DNA from: Antarcticimicrobium sp.
GTDB taxonomy: Bacteria > Pseudomonadota > Alphaproteobacteria > Rhodobacterales > Rhodobacteraceae
Length of the DNA stretch: 42,171 nt
Assembly: GCF_029212575.1 (NCBI RefSeq)
Contig: NZ_JARGPK010000049.1
Span: 1 to 42,171, forward strand
Direction of reading: 5' to 3'
Of the stretch, positions 16,938 to 24,009 are shown piece by piece. The position numbers and the translations under genes were made by a program. The notes below the pieces were generated by a model. That model searched no databases and had not been told where the DNA came from. It worked only from the letters and a program-made list of their open reading frames with translations. Positions within the stretch are counted from its first letter, which is position 1; the number at the start of each line of letters is the position of its first letter.

Positions 16938-17214
16938 ACGCGGCGTCCATGTCGGCGTTGATCGCAGTCAACTCTCCGGCCAGCAGCGCCTCGGACCAGT
17001 CGGTGCGTCCGGAAACCGGGGCGGTGATGTTCTTTGCGGTCAGCTTTTCGGCAACGGCGGCGAAATCGTGGGTGCCTTTGCCGTAGATTTCCATCAAAGC
17101 CTCGGCCAGCGCGGTCTCCTGTGTACTCAGGGCCCGCCCCCGCGATTGGTGGGCCAGAGCCGGGCGGCCGGTGTCGTGGGCTTGCTGCGACAACCTGTCC
17201 TTAAATGCGTCCAT
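16912..17214 (-). CDS. Small helix-turn-helix-like protein heading the operon
   Basis: 100 residues with an excellent ribosome site (AGGGGGAAG before ATG). No signal peptide. The middle (TALAEALMEIYGKGTHDFAAVAEKLTAKNITAPVSGRTDW) resembles the helix-turn-helix-like domain found in serine recombinases. Such recombinase-like HTH proteins of about 100 residues are known as stand-alone genes near Rieske oxygenases; I recall this family only loosely. It is the first gene of the 15-gene operon and overlaps the ABC ATPase. It may be a regulator or an accessory factor. The function is not known. Confidence 0.65.
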   Translation of the reverse strand: MDAFKDRLSQQAHDTGRPALAHQSRGRALSTQETALAEALMEIYGKGTHDFAAVAEKLTAKNITAPVSGRTDWSEALLAGELTAINADMDAAYEANGYGA

Positions 17215-17236
17215 GTCCGCTTCCCCCTGTGGAGTT

Positions 17237-17246
17237 GTTCATATTT
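17237..17246. promoter_or_regulatory. Candidate operator word shared with the IclR1 upstream region
   Basis: GTTCATATTT occurs 23 bases upstream of the operon's first start codon and again at 2766-2775 before the IclR gene. It lies between the operon start and the inverted repeat at 17256-17275, a position suited to repression or activation of the operon promoter. Pattern only. Confidence 0.3.
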
Positions 17247-17255
17247 AAACAGTGT

Positions 17256-17275
17256 GTTCAAGAATTAGTTTGAAC
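17256..17275. promoter_or_regulatory. Inverted repeat, candidate regulator site for the 15-gene operon
   Basis: GTTCAA, 8 bases, TTGAAC: perfect 6-base arms in an AT-rich gap of 226 bases between the operon start (17214) and the remnant gene at 17441. Both strands must start transcripts here. A dimeric IclR or LysR protein could bind, and the window encodes three such regulators. The rest of the 226-base gap holds only the candidate -10 at 17384-17389. Confidence 0.35.
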
Positions 17276-17361
17276 TGGCGAGCCCCTTTGAGTCAAGGCG
17301 TTTTCAGATTGGGCGCACTGTCTTGGAGAGCGTTGACAAGTGTCTGCTTTAGCGCAGAAAA

Positions 17362-17389
17362 TTCAAATACGACCAAATGGTTATATAAT
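17362..17389 (+). promoter_or_regulatory. Candidate sigma70 promoter toward the monooxygenase remnant
   Basis: A perfect -10 TATAAT at 17384-17389 follows a weak -35 TTCAAA (17362-17367) with a 16-base spacer. A better TTGACA at 17333-17338 is too far away for this -10. The -10 lies 51 bases upstream of the ATG at 17441. The promoter looks retained although the gene it served is almost entirely deleted. Confidence 0.4.
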
Positions 17390-17440
17390 GAACAATGTTA
17401 ACGAGTTTATGAAGTGGCGAAAAGCAAAGGGAGAATCACG

Positions 17441-17611
17441 ATGACCGGGCTACGAATCGCAATCGCCGGAGGCGCCCGCCGCGACCGAACGGCGGCGGTG
17501 CAGCGCGGATCGCTCGCCAACGACTGGCTGAAACAGGGCGGCAACGCCGACTGGGTTTATGGCTACAGCGCCTGGGCCGCACCGCTGGGAGAGCCCGCGT
17601 CGGCCGTCTGA
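17441..17611 (+). pseudogene. Internally deleted FAD-dependent aromatic monooxygenase, start and end only
   Basis: A 56-codon frame with a good ribosome site (GGGAGA). The first residues MTGLRIAIAGG are the usual start of the FAD Rossmann motif of salicylate/3-hydroxybenzoate-type hydroxylases. After AR the sequence jumps to RDRTAAVQRGSLANDWLK and ADWVYGYSAW, which resembles the C-terminal end of the same enzymes. About 330 residues of a normal roughly 400-residue enzyme are missing with the frame kept. The gene once encoded a hydroxylase of this catabolic island. The assignment rests on two short segments, so the exact enzyme is uncertain. Confidence 0.6.
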
Positions 17612-17636
17612 GCAGTCTGGCCGCCTTTGGCAGACG

Positions 17637-17664
17637 AAAAAAGGGCGCCGCGACGGCGCCCTTT
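17637..17664 (-). terminator. Rho-independent terminator of the cupin gene
   Basis: An 11-base perfect stem (AAAGGGCGCCG / CGGCGCCCTTT) with a 3-base loop. Read on the minus strand it is followed by six T residues, 20 bases after the cupin stop codon. Confidence 0.85.
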
Positions 17665-17684
17665 GCAGTTGGGGAGGGTATTTC

Positions 17685-18629
17685 TTACCCGGCCTGGTAG
17701 GTCACGCCATCTTCTTCCGACTGGCCGATCACGGTCCAGACCGTCACCGGCGCGGCCGAGTCGTTGCGGAACCAGTGCTTGCGCCCTGCCGGCGTCTTTA
17801 CCAGATCGCGGGGCCCGAGTTCGATCTCGACCACCTCGCCGTTTTCTTCCCAGCCCACGGTCAGCGATCCCTCCAGCACCATCAGCGCATCCTCGACCGG
17901 CCGCGTGAAGGGTTTGACACCGACCCGGCTGGGCACGCCCCACATCTCCTTGCGGCAGGTGTCGTTCTCGATCCCGCCGGGGCCGACATAAACCTTGCGG
18001 GTGAACCCGGCGTCCTCCCAGATCGTCGGCTGTTCGTGGTGGCGCACAACGTATTTCGCCATCAACTGTTGCAGCGGATGCGCGCAGTTTCGGTCGAATT
18101 TCATCGTCTTGCCCGGCTGTGCGCCGAACGACCGGGCCAGTTCCGGCGCGTGCTCCTTGGGGTGATAGTGATAGACCGGCGGCAGCGGCTTGCCGACATC
18201 AACCGAGATCGACATCAGCACCGGCTCGACCCCGTCGACGCGGAACCCGTGGCCGATCTCGCGCGCGTTCAGGATCATGTCCTTGGGTCCGAGGTTGACC
18301 TCGACAACCTCGCCGTCCTTCTCCCATCCGACCACCAGCGTACCGTCGATGATCAGGAAACTTTCCTCGATCTCGTGGGAATGGCAAGCGGCGTATTTGC
18401 CCGGCTCCTTGTAGATCAGGCTTAGGGTAAAGTGATTCGGCTTCAGCGTGCTGGTATCGCCCACCTTGGGCGAACCGCCGGCACCGATATAGCGCATCTG
18501 CGCGCGCTTCAATTCCTCGAATCCGGCGTTCGATGGAAAGGCGTTCCAGTCGAATTCCTTGTCGGTGAAGCGGCCTGTGTGGGCCTTCAACTCTTCCGCA
18601 AGCGAGGTGGAGGAGGTCTGGATGTTCAT
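17685..18629 (-). CDS. Bicupin protein, one metal-binding and one degenerate cupin domain
   Basis: 314 residues. The first cupin (residues about 60-150) has the motif HSHEIEESFLIIDG, giving His, His and Glu ligands, and a later His in GHGFRVDG. The second (residues about 205-305) aligns as PFTRPVEDALMVLEG, where the His pair is replaced, with only the later His in GRKHWFRN. It is therefore probably a single-site metalloenzyme. Bicupins include gentisate 1,2-dioxygenases, but the overall motif pattern does not clearly match those. It is transcribed divergently from an IclR gene 66 bases away and ends at a strong terminator. A ring-cleaving or isomerising role in the island is possible, not shown. 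Confidence 0.75.
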   Translation of the reverse strand: MNIQTSSTSLAEELKAHTGRFTDKEFDWNAFPSNAGFEELKRAQMRYIGAGGSPKVGDTSTLKPNHFTLSLIYKEPGKYAACHSHEIEESFLIIDGTLVVGWEKDGEVVEVNLGPKDMILNAREIGHGFRVDGVEPVLMSISVDVGKPLPPVYHYHPKEHAPELARSFGAQPGKTMKFDRNCAHPLQQLMAKYVVRHHEQPTIWEDAGFTRKVYVGPGGIENDTCRKEMWGVPSRVGVKPFTRPVEDALMVLEGSLTVGWEENGEVVEIELGPRDLVKTPAGRKHWFRNDSAAPVTVWTVIGQSEEDGVTYQAG

Positions 18630-18695
18630 GGCGAATCCTTTCTTCTGTCGCGCGTCTTGCAACCGGTCTAGTCAGAAATCGTTTTGCAGGATACC

Positions 18696-19493
18696 ATGCG
18701 TTTTATGGATAAAACATTTTCGCCCAGCCCATCAGAAGACCGCTACATCGTTCCCGGCCTCGTGCGCGGGCTGAGGGTGCTGGGCGCCTTCACGCCCAAG
18801 CGCAAGGAAATGACGCTGTCGGAGCTGGCGCGCGAGTTGGGGCTCAGCCGCTCCGCCGCCTTTCGCACCGTCTATACGCTGGCACAGATGGGGTTCCTGT
18901 TGCAGGACCCGCGCGGCAAGAGCTACAGCCTCGGGCCCGCCGTTTTGCGGCTCGGCTACGGCTACATGGCCACGCGCGAACTGGTCGAGATCGCCTTGCC
19001 CGAGCTGGAACGGCTGCGCGACGAGACCGACTGGTCCGCTCATCTCGGCGTGCGCGACGGCGACCGCGTGCTTTACATGCTGCGCATCCCCTCGCGCATG
19101 GGAATGGGCAGTATCGTCCACGTGGGCAGCCGGTTGCCGGCAGCCAGCACGACAATGGGCCGGGTGCTTCTGGCGGATCTGGACGAGGATACGATGATCG
19201 CGCTCTATCGCGACCGCGGCGCTGACGCTGCGCCGGGGCGTGCAGTGCGTGGGCAAGCCGAGGTTCTGGCGCAATGGCGGCGCGACCGTGACAGCGAAAC
19301 CATCGAGCAGATCGGCAGCTTCGAGGCCGGCATCGCCTCGGTCGCCGCCCCCGTGCGCGACATGTCGGGCCGGGTTATCGCGGCAATCAACGCCACCATC
19401 GCCAACGACGGCAGCGGGGCGATCCCCGCCGAAATACGCGAGGCGGTGCATCAGACCGGCCGACGCATCTCCCGCCTGCTGGGCGGGGAGTGA
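18696..19493 (+). CDS. IclR-family transcriptional regulator (second)
   Basis: 265 residues. The winged HTH includes LSELARELGLSRSAAFRTVYTL (about residues 35-60) and the effector domain has SAHLGVRDGDRVLYML, PAASTTMGRVLLADL and FEAGIASVAAPV. It resembles PcaR/PobR-type aromatic regulators. The start at 18696 is chosen because AGG sits five bases before it; TTG 18684 and ATG 18705 are alternatives. A perfect palindrome covers codons 2-7. It is divergent from the cupin and lies 28 bases before a LysR gene. Confidence 0.87.
   Translation: MRFMDKTFSPSPSEDRYIVPGLVRGLRVLGAFTPKRKEMTLSELARELGLSRSAAFRTVYTLAQMGFLLQDPRGKSYSLGPAVLRLGYGYMATRELVEIALPELERLRDETDWSAHLGVRDGDRVLYMLRIPSRMGMGSIVHVGSRLPAASTTMGRVLLADLDEDTMIALYRDRGADAAPGRAVRGQAEVLAQWRRDRDSETIEQIGSFEAGIASVAAPVRDMSGRVIAAINATIANDGSGAIPAEIREAVHQTGRRISRLLGGE
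18700..18715. promoter_or_regulatory. Perfect palindrome over the IclR start, candidate autoregulatory operator
   Basis: GTTTTAT-GG-ATAAAAC, 7-base perfect arms, inside the first codons of the IclR gene and about 70 bases from the divergent cupin start. Position and symmetry fit an operator that could control both genes. Confidence 0.45.
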
Positions 19494-19521
19494 CCGGACC
19501 CGTGCGGACAGGGGGGCGAAC

Positions 19522-20478
19522 ATGACCAGGGGCCTTGCATCGAGCCGCATCCGGATGCGCCATCTGCGCTGTTTCCTGTCGGTGGCCAACCTCGGATCGG
19601 CCACCCGCGCCGCCGAGGCGATGGGCACGGTGCAGCCCGCCGTGTCCCGGTCGCTCCGCGAGCTGGAGGAGGAGTTGGGAAGCCCGCTTTTCGACCGCAC
19701 CGCCAACGGGCTGGTTCTGAACGCCATCGGCAACACGCTGTTTTCCTTTGTCTCGAACGGTATGGGCCAGATCGACCGCGGCCTTGAGGCGCTGCAGGGC
19801 CAGAGCGCCGAGGCGCAGGTGGTGGCCTATATCCTGCCGAACGTGGTGCGCGTGGTGATGCCGGGCGCGGTGCGCCGGTTCAAGACGCTCTATCCCACGG
19901 TCGACCTGCGGTTCATCGCCACGACGGGCGGCGGGTTGCAGCAATACCTGCGCGGCGGGCAGGTGGATTTCGGCTTTGGCCGCCTGCTCGCGGTCGAGCA
20001 CATGCAGGGGATGAATTTCGAGCATCTCTTCAGCGAACCGCTGGTCTTCTTCGTGCGCACCGGTCATCCGCTGGCGGGGCGCGGCGATCTGTCGATCCGC
20101 GATATCGACCGCCACCCGGTGGTCATCCCGACCCCCGGCACCATCATCCGCGACGAGCTGGACCGCTTTCTGATCTCAAAGGGGGTATCGCGCTTCAGCA
20201 ATATGATCGAGACGATCTCCTTCGAATTCGCGCGGTCCTACCTGGCGATGTCCGATGCGGTGGTCTGTCAGCCGATGGGCGCCATGCGGCGCGAATTGTC
20301 CGAGGGTGTGGTGCAGTGCCTCGATTTCGCGCGCGGTGCGATGGACGGGGCGGTCGGGTTGACCACACCGGCGGGACAGACGGTCAGCGCTCCGGCGCAA
20401 CTGCTGATGCAGATGATCCGCGAAGAGGTGCGGGCGCTGACCTCCGCGTCCGGCGGGAATATAGCGGAATCGCTATAG
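19522..20478 (+). CDS. LysR-family regulator (PcaQ/GbpR-like)
   Basis: 318 residues. The N-terminal HTH reads RMRHLRCFLSVANLGSATRAAEAMG followed by QPAVSRSLRELEEELGSPLFDR, the usual LysR pattern. The effector domain (residues about 95-300) contains LRGGQVDFGFGRL and LVFFVRTGHPLAG. The beginning is most like PcaQ/GbpR, regulators of protocatechuate and sugar metabolism. The ATG at 19522 follows GGGGGG; the longer open frame overlaps the IclR gene and is not used. It follows the IclR gene by 28 bases and precedes the sulfatase-like gene, which it may control. Confidence 0.87.
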   Translation: MTRGLASSRIRMRHLRCFLSVANLGSATRAAEAMGTVQPAVSRSLRELEEELGSPLFDRTANGLVLNAIGNTLFSFVSNGMGQIDRGLEALQGQSAEAQVVAYILPNVVRVVMPGAVRRFKTLYPTVDLRFIATTGGGLQQYLRGGQVDFGFGRLLAVEHMQGMNFEHLFSEPLVFFVRTGHPLAGRGDLSIRDIDRHPVVIPTPGTIIRDELDRFLISKGVSRFSNMIETISFEFARSYLAMSDAVVCQPMGAMRRELSEGVVQCLDFARGAMDGAVGLTTPAGQTVSAPAQLLMQMIREEVRALTSASGGNIAESL

Positions 20479-20606
20479 GTCGTTCGGAATCATTATTTCT
20501 CACCCTTTACCGGACTTGTTAGGTTGCGACCGAATGTCACGGGAGGAGAGGTGACGCGACCCTGATGCCGCGAAGGCGGGCACAGGGCGCGCGCGCTGCA
20601 CGAGGA

Positions 20607-22277
20607 ATGGCCAAAGCGAAGAACGTCCTTTTCATCATGTTCGACCAACTGCGCTGGGATTATCTGAGCTGTTATGGGCATGCGCATCTGCACACGCCCA
20701 ACATCGACCGGCTGGCCGAAAAGGGCGTGCGGTTCACCCGCGCCTATATCCAGTCGCCGATCTGCGGCAGTTCCCGGATGAGCACCTATACCGGCCGCTA
20801 CGTGCATTCCCACGGTGCCAGCTGGAACGGCATCCCGCTGAAAGTGGGCGAGATCACCATGGGCGATCACCTGCGCAAGGCCGGGATGGACTGCTATCTC
20901 GTCGGCAAGACCCATATGCGCGCGGACGAGGAGGGGATGGCAAGGCTGGGGTTGGAACCCGATAGCCTGATCGGCGCCCGGGTGAGCGAATGCGGCTTCG
21001 ACGTGTTCGAGCGCGACGATGGCATGCTGCCCGAGGGGCCCGATGGCTCGTATGATCCGGACGGCGCGAAGGAATACAACAAGTGGCTGAAGGCAAAGGG
21101 CTACGAGAGCGACAATCCCTGGCACGATTTTGCCAACTCCGGCCTCGACGCGGAGGGCAACGTGCTCTCGGGCTGGTTCCTTAAGAACTCGCGCGAGCCG
21201 GCCAACATCGCCGAGCCGGACAGCGAAACCCCCTACCTGACCGGGCGCGGCATGGAGTTCATCGAAGGTCACGACGGCCCGTGGTGCTGTCACCTCAGCT
21301 ATATCAAGCCGCACTGGCCCTATATCGTGCCGGAACCCTATGCCTCGATGTTCGGCCCCGAACACGTGCAGCCGGTGGTGCGTTCGGACGCCGAGCGCCA
21401 GCACGCGCACCCGATTTTCAAGGCGTTCATGGACACCAAGGTGGGAGAGGCCTTTTCGCGCCAGGACGTGCGCGAGGCGGTGATCCCGGCTTACATGGGG
21501 CTGATCAAGCAGGCCGACGACCAGATGGGGCGGCTGTTCGCCTGGCTGGAGGAGACCGGCCGCATCGACGACACCATGATCGTTCTGACCTCCGATCACG
21601 GCGATTTCCTCGGCGATCACTGGATGGGGGAAAAGACCTTTTTCCACGACGCCTCCACCCGGGTGCCGCTGATCATCTACGATCCGAGCCCGGAGGCCGA
21701 GGCGACGCGCGGCACCACCTGCGACGCGCTGGTAGAATGCATCGACTTTGCCCCCACTTTTGTCGAGGTCGCGGGCGGCGCGCCTGCCTACCATATCCTC
21801 GAGGGCGAAAGCCTGCTGCCGATCCTGCATGGAGAGCGGGCGGAAACCGAACGCGATTATGTCATCTGCGAATATGATTTCTCGGCCACCCCGGTGGCGC
21901 ATCTGCATGACATCCCGGTGCGCGACGCGGTGATGTTCATGGTGGCGACCAAGCGCTGGAAGCTGATCCACTTCGAGGGCGGCCATCGCCCGATGCTGTT
22001 CGATCTGGCGGCCGATCCGCAGGAGCTGACCGACCTGGGCGACAGCGACATCCACGCCGATATCATTGCCCAAATGTACGACAAGCTCTTTGCCTGGACC
22101 CGCCGCCAGTCGCAGCGCACCACCCGCAGCGAGGAACAGCTGATCGAGATGCGCACCAAGACCCGCAAGCGCGGCGTCATCATCGGCATCTACGACGAGA
22201 ACGACACGCCGCTGGACCTCACGGTCAAGTACCGCGGTCGCAAGGCCCCCGACATGAAATCGGGGCCGGGCGGTTGA
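20607..22277 (+). CDS. Sulfatase/phosphonate monoester hydrolase-superfamily enzyme
   Basis: 556 residues. The metal-binding start is NVLFIMFDQLRWDYL. The formylglycine segment is SPICGSSRMSTYTGRY (Cys53). A second metal motif is LTSDHGDFLGDH, followed by GEKTFFHDASTRVPL. This fits alkaline-phosphatase-superfamily hydrolases that use a Cys-derived formylglycine to cleave sulfate or phosphonate/phosphate esters. The core reads C-G-S-S-R rather than C-x-P-x-R or C-x-A-x-R. No signal peptide is seen, so it appears cytoplasmic, unlike many arylsulfatases. An earlier ATG at 20565 is possible; 20607 was chosen because the family-like sequence begins there. It is followed by the decayed TRAP transporter genes, which may have imported its substrate. 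Confidence 0.82.
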   Translation: MAKAKNVLFIMFDQLRWDYLSCYGHAHLHTPNIDRLAEKGVRFTRAYIQSPICGSSRMSTYTGRYVHSHGASWNGIPLKVGEITMGDHLRKAGMDCYLVGKTHMRADEEGMARLGLEPDSLIGARVSECGFDVFERDDGMLPEGPDGSYDPDGAKEYNKWLKAKGYESDNPWHDFANSGLDAEGNVLSGWFLKNSREPANIAEPDSETPYLTGRGMEFIEGHDGPWCCHLSYIKPHWPYIVPEPYASMFGPEHVQPVVRSDAERQHAHPIFKAFMDTKVGEAFSRQDVREAVIPAYMGLIKQADDQMGRLFAWLEETGRIDDTMIVLTSDHGDFLGDHWMGEKTFFHDASTRVPLIIYDPSPEAEATRGTTCDALVECIDFAPTFVEVAGGAPAYHILEGESLLPILHGERAETERDYVICEYDFSATPVAHLHDIPVRDAVMFMVATKRWKLIHFEGGHRPMLFDLAADPQELTDLGDSDIHADIIAQMYDKLFAWTRRQSQRTTRSEEQLIEMRTKTRKRGVIIGIYDENDTPLDLTVKYRGRKAPDMKSGPGG

Positions 22278-22326
22278 CCAATCAGGGGCAGGAGGGTGCC
22301 CCACATTTTCCACAGGGAGGAAAACC

Positions 22327-22680
22327 ATGAAACATCTCGCACTGGCCCTCGCGGCCCTGATCGCCTCGGGCGCGTTCGCCACTGGGCCGGTCACAGCCCA
22401 GGTCAACCTCAGCGCCGAGGCGTCGAGCTCCGGCAACAGCCCGCATGTCTCGATCCTGCACATGGCCTAAATCGCCGGCATCGCCAGCCTACAAGTGCAG
22501 GAGGGGCAGACGCTGACCAATTCGGTGCTCAACGTCGCCGGAGGGGGCACCGACATCGCGCCGATGTCGCTGATCCTGGGGTTCGTGCTGGAAAAGGGCC
22601 GCGGGCCCTATTCCAAACAGGGCGACAAGGGCGCGGAGCTGGCCGCCAACCAGCGCGCGCTTTATCCCAATAACGCTGGG
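22327..22680 (+). pseudogene. TAXI-TRAP transporter receptor, broken
   Basis: A good ribosome site (GGGAGGAAAACC) precedes ATG. The product begins with a signal peptide (MKHLALALAALIASGAFA) and LSAEASSSGNSPHVSILHMA. A TAA stop at 22468-22470 follows, then the same frame goes on IAGIASLQVQEGQTLTNSVL and ILGFVLEKGRGPY to about residue 118. There it ends at a transposase fragment. Complete TAXI receptors are over 300 residues, so the C-terminal two thirds are lost. It follows the sulfatase-like gene by 49 bases and was probably part of that operon. Confidence 0.75.
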
Positions 22681-22931
22681 GCCTAGTTGTTCAGTCCCGG
22701 CATTTGGTGGATCGGATTTAGGATGAATCGATCTGGCTCCGAAATCCAGATCTTGCAAATGTACTCGCAGGGCGTGAGGCCGCCGAGGGTCTTGAGTCTG
22801 CGGGCGAAGTTGTAGGCTGCCATGAAGTCGGCGAGGTGTGTCCGCAACTGGTCGTGGCTGTCGTAGTGGAAGCGTTTGACCGTTGCCTCTTTGATCGTGC
22901 GGTTCATGCGCTCGACCTGGCCGCCCCTCGG
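22681..22931 (-). mobile_element. Transposase C-terminal fragment (IS481/IS3-like integrase core)
   Basis: On the minus strand the frame reads GGQVERMNRTIKEATVKRF, HDQLRTHLADFMAAYNFARR and GGLTPCEYICKIW, stopping with TAG at 22683. This is the end of an rve-type DDE integrase, including the last catalytic Glu in the VERMNRT motif. About 80 residues remain, and the first two acidic residues and the 5' end are absent. It lies exactly where the TAXI receptor ends and just before the permease remnant, so an element-linked deletion probably removed the sequence between. Boundaries are approximate. Confidence 0.75.
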
Positions 22932-22956
22932 GAAAACAGTCCCCCGGACTGTTTTC
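22932..22956. repeat. 11-base perfect inverted repeat at the transposase/permease junction
   Basis: GAAAACAGTCC, 3 bases (CCC), GGACTGTTTTC. It lies between the transposase fragment and the permease remnant. It could be a dispersed palindromic repeat or a terminator-like hairpin (TTTTCTT follows on the plus strand). No second copy was noticed in the window. Confidence 0.55.
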
Positions 22957-22965
22957 TTAGAGGAA

Positions 22966-23774
22966 GTGAGCGAAGCCACCGAGGACATGCGCCCGACCCG
23001 GGCCGACAAGCTGCATCTGGTGATGATCTTTGCCCCGATCGGGCTGATCCTTCTGCTGCTGCTCACCCCAAAGGAGGCGGTGGGCTGCGGCCCGCTGGCG
23101 GGGCTCTGGGGGGGTGACGCAGATCATCAGCGAAAACGGCTGCCGCGCCGAGAGCCTGCCCTGGCTGCTGGAGCTGATCCAGAACTCCGCCGGCGATGCC
23201 GGTTCGGCCGGGTGGTGGGCGATGGCGCTGCTGGTGGCGCTGTTCTTCCTCGATCCGGAGGTCCGGCAATCCCCCGGCAAGATCGTGTCGGCGCTGGCCG
23301 AGGCCGGGCTGCTGGTCAGCCGGCTTTACCTGATGTTTCTGGCGGTTTCGGTGATCGACTTCTGCCTCAACCTGACGGGACTGTCGAACTACATCGCCGT
23401 CGATATCATTTCCTGGCTGCGCGCCTTGGGCGGGATCATCGGCGAAAGCGCGTTGTTCCTGTTCCTTGCGCTGCTGGCGACGATGCTGATGGCGATCCTT
23501 CTGGGCATGGGGATGCCCGCGGTACGACGGGGCGACGCATATCGGTGCGCTTGCCCTGGTGATGCTGCGCGTCGCGGTGGCGCCCTACCTGCTGGCCAGC
23601 GTGCTGGCTTGCCACGAGGCGCGCCCCATCGGTGGGTTGGAGTTGCTGCTGCGGCTGGTCCTCGCGGTGCTGGTGCTGATGAAGGCACCCTGGCTGAGCT
23701 TCGGCGCGATGGCCGCCGCCGCGGCGCTGGTGGCCTGGCACTGGTCCGGGCGCGAGGGGCGGCACCCGGCGTAA
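22966..23774 (+). pseudogene. TRAP transporter fused permease (DctQM type), 5'-truncated, frameshifted, internally deleted
   Basis: Three frames carry consecutive parts. The first frame (22966 to about 23110) reads VSEATEDMRPTRADKLHL and FAPIGLILLLLL. A run of seven G at about 23107-23113 shifts the frame; six would restore LWGVTQII. The second frame carries several membrane helices and ends in the family motif LLGMGMPAV at about 23520. Roughly 70-80 residues then look deleted. The third frame resumes at GATHIGALALVMLRVAVAPYL and ends at a TAA at 23774 after more hydrophobic segments. No functional permease can be made. Confidence 0.75.
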
Positions 23775-23871
23775 CCGGGCAGGGCGCGCGGCAGGAATTA
23801 TTTTCCGCCGCGCGCGCATTTCCCCTTGCGGCTTCAGTCGGATATTTATATCTCACGCCTCACTCAATGAC

Positions 23872-23946
23872 GCGGGCGTAGCTCAGGGGTAGAGCACAAC
23901 CTTGCCAAGGTTGGGGTCGAGAGTTCGAATCTCTTCGCCCGCTCCA
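23872..23946 (+). tRNA. tRNA-Gly (anticodon GCC)
   Basis: 75 bases folding as a cloverleaf. The acceptor GCGGGCG/CGCCCGC is 7 pairs, the D arm is GCTC/GAGC, and the anticodon arm CAACC-TTGCCAA-GGTTG gives GCC. The T arm is GAGAG-TTCGAAT-CTCTT with one G-T pair. Discriminator T is followed by an encoded CCA. Confidence 0.95.
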
Positions 23947-24009
23947 GATTTTCCAAAGACCATCGGTTTGAAGGGGCACTTGGGTCGCTCAGTTCCCGCC
24001 TGCCGGGGC

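Noticed and set aside
17685-18629. Calling the bicupin gentisate 1,2-dioxygenase
   Set aside because: Only one cupin domain has a full metal site and the overall motif pattern does not clearly match gentisate dioxygenases; the neighbouring monooxygenase remnant is weak support.
20493-22463. 656-residue minus-strand open frame over the sulfatase-like gene
   Set aside because: No recognisable domain; the opposite strand encodes a complete metal and formylglycine active site.
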